From positions 1-5,879 of the forward strand of contig JAAZCR010000268.1 in the NCBI GenBank assembly GCA_012513195.1: a DNA stretch of 5,879 nt, written 5' to 3'. Under the pieces are notes generated by a model. It searched no databases and was not told the DNA's origin. It saw only the letters and a program-made list of their open reading frames with translations. This document shows, one piece after another, positions 1 through 5,873 of this stretch. Position 1 is the stretch's first letter; each line of letters opens with the position of its first letter. The position numbers and the translations under genes are program-made. Source of the stretch: Bacilli bacterium (GTDB taxonomy: Bacteria > Bacillota_I > Bacilli_A > Haloplasmatales > Haloplasmataceae).

Positions 1-191
1 ATATTATCTTTAGTATCTAAATCTATTTTATTTAACACAATTATTTCTTTTTTATTATATAATTTTTCACTATAGTTTTTAAGTTCGTTTCTTATTATTT
101 GATAATCATCGATCGGATCTCTATCTTCTGAACCCGATATGTCTATAACATGTAATAATATTCTAGTTCTAGCTGTATGTTTTAAAAATTC
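1..191 (-). other. obg: Obg/CgtA GTPase G-domain fragment (G4 half), 3' part of the chimeric frame
   Basis: This part of the frame aligns by eye with Obg proteins, which typically read G-H-x-F-L-(K/R)-H-I-E-R-T-R followed by HVIDMSG, GRDP, a DY-x-x-I-x-x-E-L stretch and the NKxD guanine-specificity motif. The window has EFLKHTARTR, HVIDISG, DRDP, DDYQIIRNELKNYS and NKID in the same order and spacing. Obg is an essential GTPase of 50S ribosome assembly, normally about 430 residues. Only about 60 residues are visible and the rest lies beyond the left edge. I counted 41 G+C in bases 1-180, against 83 in the 263 bases of the PadR part. Ile is ATA in 7 of 9 codons here but in 1 of 8 in the PadR part. 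This piece appears to come from a different, more AT-rich source. Confidence 0.75.
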
Positions 192-443
192 TTTACCTTT
201 ATTAGTAATACTATAATATTTGCGTTTAGTTTGGTTAAAACCCTCTCGCCAATATGAAACAACTAATTCTTCTTTTTCTAATCTTTTAAACGCAATATAT
301 AGTGTAGCTTCTGTTAAACTAAACTGATTATTAGTAATCTGGGCTATCTGATGGTTAATCGCATAACCATAAGAATCGCCTTTTTCTAAAATAGCCAAGA
401 TGATGGTATCAGTGTGCCCCCGAAGTAAATCACCAACTAACAC
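1..443 (-). CDS. PadR-family regulator fused in frame to an Obg GTPase fragment (partial, runs off left edge)
   Basis: The frame starts at a GTG whose G is the last base of the upstream gene's TAG stop (TAGTG). A GGAG site six bases upstream supports this start. Residues 1-88 are a PadR winged helix: LLRGHTDTIILAILEKGDSY, then GYAI, EATLYIAFKRLEKEELV in the recognition-helix region, and KRKYYSITNKGKEFLK in the wing. PadR proteins normally continue with a C-terminal dimerisation helix to roughly 105-180 residues. Here, from about residue 85-89, the sequence instead becomes RTRILLHVIDISGSEDRDP and later IIVLNKID, which I recognise as the Obg/CgtA G domain after its G3 motif; N138-K139-x-D141 is G4. 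The P-loop, switch regions and Obg glycine-rich domain are absent. Codon 147 is the last complete one, so the true end is unknown. The PadR half would be expected to repress its own operon, but without its dimerisation helix this is doubtful. Domain identities are from memory of the families. Whether the fusion is biological is unresolved. Confidence 0.8.
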   Translation of the reverse strand, partial: MLVGDLLRGHTDTIILAILEKGDSYGYAINHQIAQITNNQFSLTEATLYIAFKRLEKEELVVSYWREGFNQTKRKYYSITNKGKEFLKHTARTRILLHVIDISGSEDRDPIDDYQIIRNELKNYSEKLYNKKEIIVLNKIDLDTKDN

Positions 444-1663
444 TATGATCTCCTTCTTTTTAGATACATTTTATGACCTACTATGATTATAGTCAATAAT
501 AATATCATAATTAAAGAGTACTTCGCTTCATTATTACTTAATGTTACATTATATAAAAAGTAATCGATATTACTAGCCAAAATATTGATGAGAACAACAC
601 TGATAAACCAACCATAGGCACAATAGATAACCAACTTGAACTTGCTTAACTTCTTTGTCAATGCCTTAACTAGTAAAGCGACAAGAGTAATTAATGATAT
701 TATAGGCAGGATTGCGAGTGGCCAACTTTTATACCTTAACATCCTAAAGAGTTGAATTAAAAAGATACCTCTATAAACAGATTCTCTACTCCCATAGAAT
801 GTATCATGTTTTATATATAAAGTAAAATTAAAGAATAGTTGTGGTAAGACCATGATGCTGATAATAAAAGGATAAATTTTATATGCTTTAGCGCGGTTAA
901 CGATACTGTCTTCAGTTTGGTTACTATTTCGACCAAAAACAAAATCTAAACTTTCTTGAATTTTTCCTTTAAGTTCTTTATTCCCTGTTAAAAGATAATA
1001 ATGATTCATTAAGCGTTGATATATCTTATAAAAGATGAAGGAGAAGATAGCTAAAACTCCAATGAATAGTATAACAATAATGGTGATAATTGATCCAACA
1101 TCGTCGATACTAAGATTCATAGAGTCAATGAGTATTATACTAGTAATTATAGTAATTACTAAACTAGTCATGATTAAAGATAAACTAATAGCCCAAAAAA
1201 CAAAACTTGTTTTCATGTACTTAAAAATTTTAGTTAATAATAAATTATGTTTTTCAATATCCATATATTGTTTTCTGATATATTGGGAATATGAATACAA
1301 ATAATATGCTGAACCACTAAATAATAGAATACTAATGGCAGTAATAATGGTTCCAACAATACCATTAAATAAGGTTAAAATCATGCCAAAAATACTAAGG
1401 ATTGCCCCACACATGAGGAGAATATCGGGAATTTGTGGTTTAATACTATATTCTTCCGATATTTTATTGTATTCATGTTGGCTAAAATCTCCCATAGATT
1501 TAATCGCTTCAATATAGGCTTCTTCTTCAGTTAGACCTTTTTGCCGATATTCTTCATAACGATCAATTAAATTGGCTATGATTTCTTCTTTTAATTCTTC
1601 GATATCATTTCTTTCATCAAAGCGAAACTGATAATTAACATACTGTCTAATTTTATCATGCAT
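443..1663 (-). CDS. HAAS-domain multi-pass membrane protein of a PadR operon
   Basis: A 406-residue protein. Residues 1-70 form a charged helical domain with the HAAS pattern: an N-terminal helix, EELKEEI.ANLIDRYEEYR, then GLTEEEAYIEAIKSMGDF. This is the DUF1700-like domain found on membrane proteins encoded beside PadR regulators. The rest is hydrophobic with about eight predicted membrane segments, near residues 80-98, 102-124, 153-179, 189-213, 263-283, 315-336, 343-364 and 382-399. It ends in a basic KRRRS tail. The start ATG has AGGAGGG five bases upstream and lies directly below a consensus promoter. The last codons contain the Shine-Dalgarno of the following PadR gene and the stop overlaps its GTG, so translation is probably coupled. 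HAAS proteins are thought to pass membrane or envelope signals to the partner PadR. That role is inferred from the family and not visible in this sequence. No transporter ATPase or enzyme motif was seen. Confidence 0.8.
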   Translation of the reverse strand: MHDKIRQYVNYQFRFDERNDIEELKEEIIANLIDRYEEYRQKGLTEEEAYIEAIKSMGDFSQHEYNKISEEYSIKPQIPDILLMCGAILSIFGMILTLFNGIVGTIITAISILLFSGSAYYLYSYSQYIRKQYMDIEKHNLLLTKIFKYMKTSFVFWAISLSLIMTSLVITIITSIILIDSMNLSIDDVGSIITIIVILFIGVLAIFSFIFYKIYQRLMNHYYLLTGNKELKGKIQESLDFVFGRNSNQTEDSIVNRAKAYKIYPFIISIMVLPQLFFNFTLYIKHDTFYGSRESVYRGIFLIQLFRMLRYKSWPLAILPIISLITLVALLVKALTKKLSKFKLVIYCAYGWFISVVLINILASNIDYFLYNVTLSNNEAKYSLIMILLLTIIIVGHKMYLKRRRS

Positions 1664-1675
1664 AAAGACCCTCCT
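1664..1675 (-). promoter_or_regulatory. Ribosome binding site of the HAAS gene
   Basis: On the minus strand AGGAGGG is followed by TCTTT and then ATG, a strong Shine-Dalgarno at good spacing that fixes this start. Its first base directly abuts the promoter-proximal operator, so a bound repressor would also sit at the 5' end of the message. Confidence 0.85.
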
Positions 1676-1696
1676 ATACCTAATCTGTCTAGGTAT
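1676..1696 (-). promoter_or_regulatory. Operator O2 (promoter-proximal), probable PadR site
   Basis: A 21-bp inverted repeat, ATACCT-N9-AGGTAT, begins right after the -10 box and covers the expected transcription start. It matches the second operator at 20 of 21 positions, differing at one spacer base. Arm length and spacing fit a dimeric winged-helix repressor. Assignment to the PadR protein of the same operon is inferred from autoregulation being usual in this family. Confidence 0.7.
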
Positions 1697-1725
1697 ATTA
1701 TATGCATCAATACCTAATCTGTCAA
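1697..1725 (-). promoter_or_regulatory. Consensus sigma-A promoter of the HAAS-padR operon
   Basis: Read on the minus strand, a perfect -35 TTGACA (1725-1720) and a perfect -10 TATAAT (1702-1697) are separated by exactly 17 bases. The expected transcription start is about 1690, giving a leader of roughly 27 nt. Such an ideal promoter is normally kept under tight repression, which agrees with the operators on both sides. Confidence 0.88.
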
Positions 1726-1730
1726 GGTAT
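1710..1730 (-). promoter_or_regulatory. Operator O1 (overlaps -35), probable PadR site
   Basis: The same ATACCT-N9-AGGTAT inverted repeat as O2, 34 bp away centre to centre. The -35 hexamer lies within it, so binding would block RNA polymerase directly. Two copies a little over three helical turns apart could be bound cooperatively on nearly the same face of the DNA. Protein identity is inferred. Confidence 0.7.
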
Positions 1731-1734
1731 TTTT

Positions 1735-1784
1735 CTTAAAAAATAAAACCCAATAATGATAGTAGATAATCATTATTGAGTCTT
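1735..1784 (-). terminator. Rho-independent terminator of the ankyrin-phosphoesterase operon
   Basis: A perfect 10-bp stem (1751-1760 with 1769-1778) and an 8-base loop are extended outward by several pairs, including G-U wobbles. On the minus strand the stem is followed by a T-rich run, GGTTTTATTTTTT. It starts just after the phosphoesterase stop codon and ends about 10 bp before the -35-side operator of the next operon, insulating the two. Confidence 0.85.
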
Positions 1785-1791
1785 TTATTAT

Positions 1792-2307
1792 TTAGAAACT
1801 ATTATAAAAGATCGTTTCTATTTCAAACTTACCATTATCAATTGTTAAAATTCCAAACGAATACTCTGGTTCAAATCGTTTATTTGTGCAACTTCCGGGA
1901 TTATAGTAAGTGATGCCATTAATTTCTTCTAGTTGACACTTATGCGAATGACCAAAGATAACAAGGTTAACATCCGCATTGGAAAAAGTGGAAATGGCTC
2001 GATTTAAAGTATTTTGAGCCCGACTCAACCCGATACTAATACCATGACCATGGCATACTCCTATTTTAACTCCTTCAATAGGAATTAACACTTTTTCTGG
2101 TAACTCTTGTTTCAATTTCCAATCGTCATTGTTCCCCCAACAGGCAATTAGGGGTTTGAGTTTTTTAATATGAGTATAGGCTTCATAACTGGTAAAATCA
2201 CCAGCGTGAATAACCATATCCACGTTTTCAAGATACTTAATTAAGATATCTGGTAAAGTGATGAATCTTGATAAATGAGTATCACTCATAATTAAGATTT
2301 TCTTCAT
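1792..2307 (-). CDS. YfcE/YsnB-type metallophosphoesterase
   Basis: A 171-residue calcineurin-like phosphoesterase, the usual size for this small single-domain family. The metal-binding motifs are present in order: D9-x-H11 (MSDTH), G-D37 (HAGDFTS), G-N59-N-D61, H86 (CHGHG) and G-H120-S-H122, followed by the family NPGS at 136-139. These would hold two metal ions and hydrolyse phosphodiester or phosphomonoester bonds. Family members act on model phosphodiesters in vitro and their natural substrates are mostly unknown. There is no signal peptide, so it is cytoplasmic. The chosen ATG overlaps the upstream ankyrin stop as ATGA, with GGGTGGG seven bases before it. A GTG four codons earlier (2319) is in frame but puts MGYY ahead of the conserved first strand, so I consider it less likely. 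The overlap implies translational coupling to the ankyrin protein. It is the last gene before a strong terminator. Confidence 0.9.
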   Translation of the reverse strand: MKKILIMSDTHLSRFITLPDILIKYLENVDMVIHAGDFTSYEAYTHIKKLKPLIACWGNNDDWKLKQELPEKVLIPIEGVKIGVCHGHGISIGLSRAQNTLNRAISTFSNADVNLVIFGHSHKCQLEEINGITYYNPGSCTNKRFEPEYSFGILTIDNGKFEIETIFYNSF

Positions 2308-4391
2308 GTAATAACCCACCCCAAGATGATACTAAATATAATGATAATAATTGGAATTAATAATGATAACTCAGGAAGAAAGATACTTTTTATAAATGAG
2401 TAGTCTTCATGTTCTTTAAATATTTCTAATAGCGCTTTGATTCTTTTTAAATGTACAAGTGCGACTTGTGTTAAGAAAGTAAGGGGAGCATGAAAACTAA
2501 TTAAGTTGATATTTGATTGATAGTTTAGTAATAGTTTTACCATCTCCACATTATTAGCTAACACCGCATAGTATAATGGTGTTTTACCAGACATCCGTTT
2601 ATTAACATCTATACCTTGCTTTAACAAAACCTCTACTATATCCACATTACCACTATAACTCGCTAATTGTAAGGGGTATTTACGTCTCACCGTTTTAGTG
2701 TTAACATCTGCACCTTTTTCTAATAAATACTTCACCATCTCGATATTATTATTTTGGATCGCAATAGCTAATGATGTTGTCTTATCCATTGCCTTTCGAT
2801 TAATATTAGCACCATTTTCTACTAGCAACTTAACCATATCAAGATTATTTTTGCGACATGCAGTATGTAAAGGGGTATTGCCTAGATAATCTGGAAGATT
2901 AACATTGGCACCATGTTCAATTAACAGCTTTACTGCTTCAAGATGTTCAAGAATAACGGCGTTATGAAGGGGTGTAATTTTGTTAGTTGCTTCCAAATTA
3001 ATATCTGCACCATGTTCAAGAAGTAGTTTCATGATTTCCACATTACCATGATAAGCAGCATCATGAAGAGGACTAATGCGTTTATAAGTATACGTATTGA
3101 CTATAGCACCATGCTCAAGAAGGAGTTTCACTAGTTCAATATTTTCCCTTAACACCGCGACGTGGAAGGGTGTTATATAATGTTTTGTTTTTATATTGGG
3201 ATTTGCACCATATTCTAGAAGCAACTTCACCATTTCAACTTTGTTGGTATCAACCGCGTAGTATAAAGGAGTATATTTATCAACAGTTGGTTTATTAACA
3301 TCAACGCCATGTTCAAGTAGATACTTAGCTATCTCAAGATTATTGTTTAAAGCGACTAAATGTAAACCATTAATGCCATTTTCCTTATCTGTAGCATCGC
3401 AAGGGAAACCTTGACTTAGAAGAAACTGGAAAGATTCATAGCGATTATTACCAATGGCATAAAGAAGCAAAGTCTGGTTGTCTAAAGGATTAATTAGACC
3501 CTTATCGATTAAAAAGGATAATAAATCGATTTCGTTAATTTCAATAAAAAAGTGAATGGGCGAAAGTTGATTATTGTTTTTAGCTCCGATATCCGCACCA
3601 TGTTCAATTAGTAATTTTATTATTTCAGTGTTTCTTTTAAAACAAGCATAGTGTAATGGCGTATTACCATGATTATCTTTAGGATTTAAATTAACACCAC
3701 AACTAATAAGTAACTTGACGCATTCTTTACTGTTAAACTGACAAGCCTTATGTAGTGGTGTTACTCCTTCATAACTTGTAGATTCTAAATCAAGTCCTAA
3801 TTCAATTAAATACTTTAAGATATTAACCGCATTATGACTACAAGCAAGATGAACGAGTGTTTCATTATAATAGTTTCTAATATTGATGTTGAGTTCTCCA
3901 TTAGCATAAAATGCTTTAAACATTTGGATATTATCGTCAAGAATCGATTTGAAAACTAAATTTTCGCCTTCTTTTCTCGGTCGATTATAATCTTTAATTT
4001 CATGCAACAGTACAATGATTAAATCAGTGTAATAAATATATGTATCCTCAACTTTGGTTACTTCTTTTTTGACAAACTCAGGATCAATTATACTGTTTAA
4101 GGTATTAATCATTTCTTGTACATAGGGATTCGAACTTTCTTTAGGTAATAATTCAACTAACTCCGCTACTAGTTCGGTAGGGAGATTAGTGAATTCTACT
4201 AAGAGGTTAGAAAATACTGTCTTACTATTTGAGGTAATCTTATTTAAATAATTGCGAAGTAATAGTTCATCTCGATAATGGTTTACTGTATCAATATCAA
4301 GTTTAGTTAGTATTGATAAACTTTGTTCTAAAGGATTCTTATGATAATCTGCTAGCTTTTGGTTCAATAACTCCTCTAGTTTTAGTTTCAT
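2304..4391 (-). CDS. Large ankyrin-repeat protein with C-terminal membrane anchor
   Basis: A 695-residue protein. Residues 1-140 are a helical, Leu/Glu-rich N-terminal region that I do not recognise. A degenerate capping repeat follows at about 142-175. Fourteen ankyrin repeats then run from 176 to 634 at almost perfect 33-residue spacing, with motifs such as GNTPLHYAC, EMVKLLLEHGADIN and KITPLHNAV. The repeats at 275-305 and 570-601 are one or two residues short, and repeats 5 and 6 are the most divergent. A capping stretch leads to a single hydrophobic helix (about 675-694, rich in Ile) with essentially no residues after it. There is no signal peptide, so this resembles a tail anchor with the repeats in the cytoplasm. 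Ankyrin arrays bind proteins, and the partner is unknown. The ATG has GAGGG upstream at suitable spacing. The stop overlaps the phosphoesterase start. A secreted effector role is not supported, because no secretion signal is visible. Confidence 0.92.
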   Translation of the reverse strand: MKLKLEELLNQKLADYHKNPLEQSLSILTKLDIDTVNHYRDELLLRNYLNKITSNSKTVFSNLLVEFTNLPTELVAELVELLPKESSNPYVQEMINTLNSIIDPEFVKKEVTKVEDTYIYYTDLIIVLLHEIKDYNRPRKEGENLVFKSILDDNIQMFKAFYANGELNINIRNYYNETLVHLACSHNAVNILKYLIELGLDLESTSYEGVTPLHKACQFNSKECVKLLISCGVNLNPKDNHGNTPLHYACFKRNTEIIKLLIEHGADIGAKNNNQLSPIHFFIEINEIDLLSFLIDKGLINPLDNQTLLLYAIGNNRYESFQFLLSQGFPCDATDKENGINGLHLVALNNNLEIAKYLLEHGVDVNKPTVDKYTPLYYAVDTNKVEMVKLLLEYGANPNIKTKHYITPFHVAVLRENIELVKLLLEHGAIVNTYTYKRISPLHDAAYHGNVEIMKLLLEHGADINLEATNKITPLHNAVILEHLEAVKLLIEHGANVNLPDYLGNTPLHTACRKNNLDMVKLLVENGANINRKAMDKTTSLAIAIQNNNIEMVKYLLEKGADVNTKTVRRKYPLQLASYSGNVDIVEVLLKQGIDVNKRMSGKTPLYYAVLANNVEMVKLLLNYQSNINLISFHAPLTFLTQVALVHLKRIKALLEIFKEHEDYSFIKSIFLPELSLLIPIIIIIFSIILGWVIT
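2310..2372 (-). other. C-terminal transmembrane anchor of the ankyrin protein
   Basis: About 20 consecutive hydrophobic residues (LLIPIIIIIFSIILGWVI as core) end one residue before the stop codon. This length spans a membrane once. A terminal helix with no tail suggests post-translational membrane insertion, leaving the ankyrin array facing the cytoplasm. The topology is inferred. Confidence 0.75.
2490..3866 (-). repeat. Tandem ankyrin-encoding repeats, about 99-bp period
   Basis: Fourteen coding units of 93-99 bases lie in tandem. The best-conserved DNA blocks encode the LLLEHGAD helix and turn and the TPLH motif. The units differ considerably at the DNA level, so the array is old rather than freshly amplified, but the similar blocks could still recombine or confuse short-read assembly. 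Confidence 0.85.
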
Positions 4392-4420
4392 AATTATCCC
4401 TCATTTCTTTGATTAATCTA

Positions 4421-4429
4421 ATTATATCA
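4421..4429 (-). promoter_or_regulatory. Extended -10 promoter of the ankyrin-phosphoesterase operon
   Basis: On the minus strand, TGATATAAT is a consensus -10 with the TGn extension. No good -35 is found 16-18 bases upstream, only weak AT-rich matches, which fits an extended -10 promoter. The start of transcription would be near 4414, leaving about 23 nt of leader. A dyad TTTGAT-N12-ATCAAA (4408-4431) overlaps the -10 and the start site and might be an operator, but such sequences arise easily in AT-rich DNA. Confidence 0.55.
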
Positions 4430-4480
4430 AATTATGAAAAGATTTATAAATAAGATTCTACCAAGATTGCTGAATTAATA

Positions 4481-4509
4481 TTGAAAACGCTATCATTTAG
4501 TGTTAAGAT
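4481..4509 (+). promoter_or_regulatory. Promoter of the methionine gamma-lyase gene
   Basis: The -35 TTGAAA (4481-4486), 17 bases of spacer and the -10 TAAGAT (4504-4509) are joined by a TGn extension directly before the -10. Transcription should start near 4516, so the GAGGAGG ribosome site begins almost at the 5' end of the message. That leaves no room for a riboswitch or T-box leader. Any control must act at the promoter. Confidence 0.7.
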
Positions 4510-4516
4510 ACTAATT

Positions 4517-4524
4517 GAGGAGGT
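4517..4524 (+). promoter_or_regulatory. Ribosome binding site of the methionine gamma-lyase gene
   Basis: GAGGAGGT lies six bases before the ATG, an almost perfect anti-16S match that fixes the start. It is unusually close to the predicted transcription start. Confidence 0.85.
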
Positions 4525-4530
4525 AAATCG

Positions 4531-5709
4531 ATGAAAGAGTATGGGTTTTCCACAAAAGCAATTCATTGTGGTAGTGATAATAATACTCATAAGAGTTTAG
4601 CCACACCAATTTACCAATCAAGTACATTCTGTTTTGATGATGCTGATCAAGGGGGTAGACGATTTAAACTAGAGGAAGAGGGATTTATTTATACGCGTTT
4701 AGGTAATCCTACCACAAAAGTATTAGAAGAGAAAATCGCTGCTTTAGAAAATGCGGATGGTTGTATTGCGACTAGTTCTGGTATGGGTGCCATTACCACA
4801 GTATTTTGGACCTTGCTTAAACAAGGAGATCATATCGTAACTGATAATAATCTATACGGTTGTACTTTTGCCTATTTTACCCACGGATTAACGAAGTTTG
4901 GTATCGAAGTAAGTCTTGTCGATGCTGCCAATCCAGAAAATGTGGAAAAAGCAATTAAGCCTAACACTAAGATTATCTATTGTGAGACACCAACGAATCC
5001 ATCCCTCAAGCTAGTTGACATAGAAGCGCTAAGTAAAATCGCGAAAAAACATAATTGTTTATTAGTTGTTGATAATACTTTCGCCACACCTTTTATCACT
5101 AGACCATTGGATTTAGGAGCGGATATCGTTATCCATTCAGGTACGAAATACTTGAATGGGCATGGCGATGTAATTTGCGGATTCATTTGTACGCGAAAAG
5201 AGTTATTGAATGATTTACGGTATGTTGGACTAAAAGATATGACTGGTAGCGTTTTAAGTCCTTTTGATTCCTTCTTAGTTATTAGAGGTTTAAAAACCTT
5301 AAGTTTAAGAATGGAACGTCACTGTTTCAATGCCCAAAAAGTGGCTGAGTTCTTAGAAAGCCATCCAAAAGTAAAAATGGTTAGTTATCCAGGCTTAAAG
5401 AGCCATCCTCAATATGAACTAGCCAAACGCCAAATGAAACTACCAGGTGCTATGATATCCTTTGAATTAAAAGGTGGTTTAGAAGAAGGTAAACGGCTCA
5501 TTAATTCAACAAAACTCTGTAAATTAGCGGTATCATTAGGTGATATCGAAACCCTCATCCAACATCCTGCCAGCATGACCCACTCACCCTATACTAAAGA
5601 AGAAAGATTACGTGCAGGTATTAGCGATGAGTTAATTAGAATCTCTGTAGGTTTAGAAGATTATGAAGATATCATCGCCGATTTAGACGAAGCTTTAAAG
5701 CATGTTTAA
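4531..5709 (+). CDS. megL: Methionine gamma-lyase (PLP-dependent, Cys/Met metabolism family)
   Basis: A 392-residue fold-type I PLP enzyme that splits L-methionine into methanethiol, ammonia and 2-oxobutyrate. It is cytosolic and expected to be a homotetramer. Visible active-site residues: Y54 and R56 in YTRLGNPT (phosphate contact across the dimer), SSGMGA at 82-87 (phosphate cup), Y109 and C111 in LYGCTF, D181 in VVDNTFATP (pyridine nitrogen), K206 in [12 protein letters not shown] (Schiff base), K235-D236 in GLKDMTG, and R370 in [11 protein letters not shown] (substrate carboxylate). The Cys in LYGCTF and the KD pair separate methionine gamma-lyases from cystathionine gamma-lyases and gamma-synthases of the same family, so I prefer this call. 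Activity on cysteine or homocysteine is possible. Length is normal and the gene is intact. It stands alone with its own promoter and terminator, divergent from the ankyrin operon. No methionine transporter or sulfur gene lies beside it here. Confidence 0.92.
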   Translation: MKEYGFSTKAIHCGSDNNTHKSLATPIYQSSTFCFDDADQGGRRFKLEEEGFIYTRLGNPTTKVLEEKIAALENADGCIATSSGMGAITTVFWTLLKQGDHIVTDNNLYGCTFAYFTHGLTKFGIEVSLVDAANPENVEKAIKPNTKIIYCETPTNPSLKLVDIEALSKIAKKHNCLLVVDNTFATPFITRPLDLGADIVIHSGTKYLNGHGDVICGFICTRKELLNDLRYVGLKDMTGSVLSPFDSFLVIRGLKTLSLRMERHCFNAQKVAEFLESHPKVKMVSYPGLKSHPQYELAKRQMKLPGAMISFELKGGLEEGKRLINSTKLCKLAVSLGDIETLIQHPASMTHSPYTKEERLRAGISDELIRISVGLEDYEDIIADLDEALKHV

Positions 5710-5752
5710 TTAAAAGAAAAACCTTATTATGAAATATCGGTTCTATAATATT

Positions 5753-5788
5753 TGGTGTGGGTAAATAAACTCACACCATATTTTATAT
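5753..5788 (+). terminator. Rho-independent terminator after methionine gamma-lyase
   Basis: A 10-bp stem (5753-5762 with 5769-5778, one G-U pair; arms TGGTGTGGGT and ACTCACACCA) with a 6-base AAATAA loop is followed by TATTTTATAT. The T tract is interrupted, so termination may be partial and some read-through could enter the next gene. Confidence 0.8.
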
Positions 5789-5796
5789 AAAAAAAG

Positions 5797-5873
5797 TGAG
5801 ACATATTTCCAACACCCTGATAGAATATGATTTGAATAAAACAAACTAAGCCAAGGAGTGGAAATATGTCTCA
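5797..5873 (+). repeat. Perfect 15-bp inverted repeat enclosing the leader and start codon of the last gene
   Basis: The arm TGAGACATATTTCCA (5797-5811) is the exact reverse complement of TGGAAATATGTCTCA (5859-5873), with 47 bases between. The right arm contains the ATG of the next gene. Inner pairs between CCT (5816-5818) and AGG (5854-5856) could also cover part of the ribosome site. In a transcript entering from upstream the arms would pair and hide the start codon. The left arm may also be part of a terminal inverted repeat of an insertion sequence. Confidence 0.75.

Noticed and set aside
1035..1517. Plus-strand open frames inside the HAAS gene
   Set aside because: They lie opposite a well-supported membrane-protein gene. 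Their hydrophobic composition mirrors the antisense of its codons, and no convincing ribosome sites or family motifs were seen.
2304..2306. TGA read as tryptophan, as in mycoplasmas
   Set aside because: TGA ends the ankyrin gene exactly at the next gene's ATG with a hydrophobic tail complete before it, and all Trp codons checked are TGG.
2308..2319. GTG start four codons upstream for the phosphoesterase
   Set aside because: It adds MGYY before the conserved first strand. The ATG in the ATGA overlap has the better-placed ribosome site and gives the family's usual length.
2698..2889. Plus-strand open frame inside the ankyrin gene
   Set aside because: Antisense shadow of the repeat-coding strand. 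It follows the 99-bp periodicity and has no independent features.
2490..3866. Regularly spaced repeats as a possible CRISPR or satellite array
   Set aside because: The period of about 99 bases is fully explained by 33-residue ankyrin repeats in one open frame. The units are divergent, with no conserved repeat and unique spacer pattern.
2304..4391. Ankyrin protein as a host-directed secreted effector
   Set aside because: No signal peptide or secretion motif is visible. The terminal hydrophobic helix argues for a membrane-anchored protein of the bacterium itself.
4392..4530. SAM riboswitch or T-box upstream of methionine gamma-lyase
   Set aside because: No conserved motifs were seen, and the promoter lies so close to the gene that no such leader would be transcribed.
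4977..5186. Minus-strand open frame inside methionine gamma-lyase
   Set aside because: Antisense of the conserved PLP-binding region, with no domain or ribosome site of its own.
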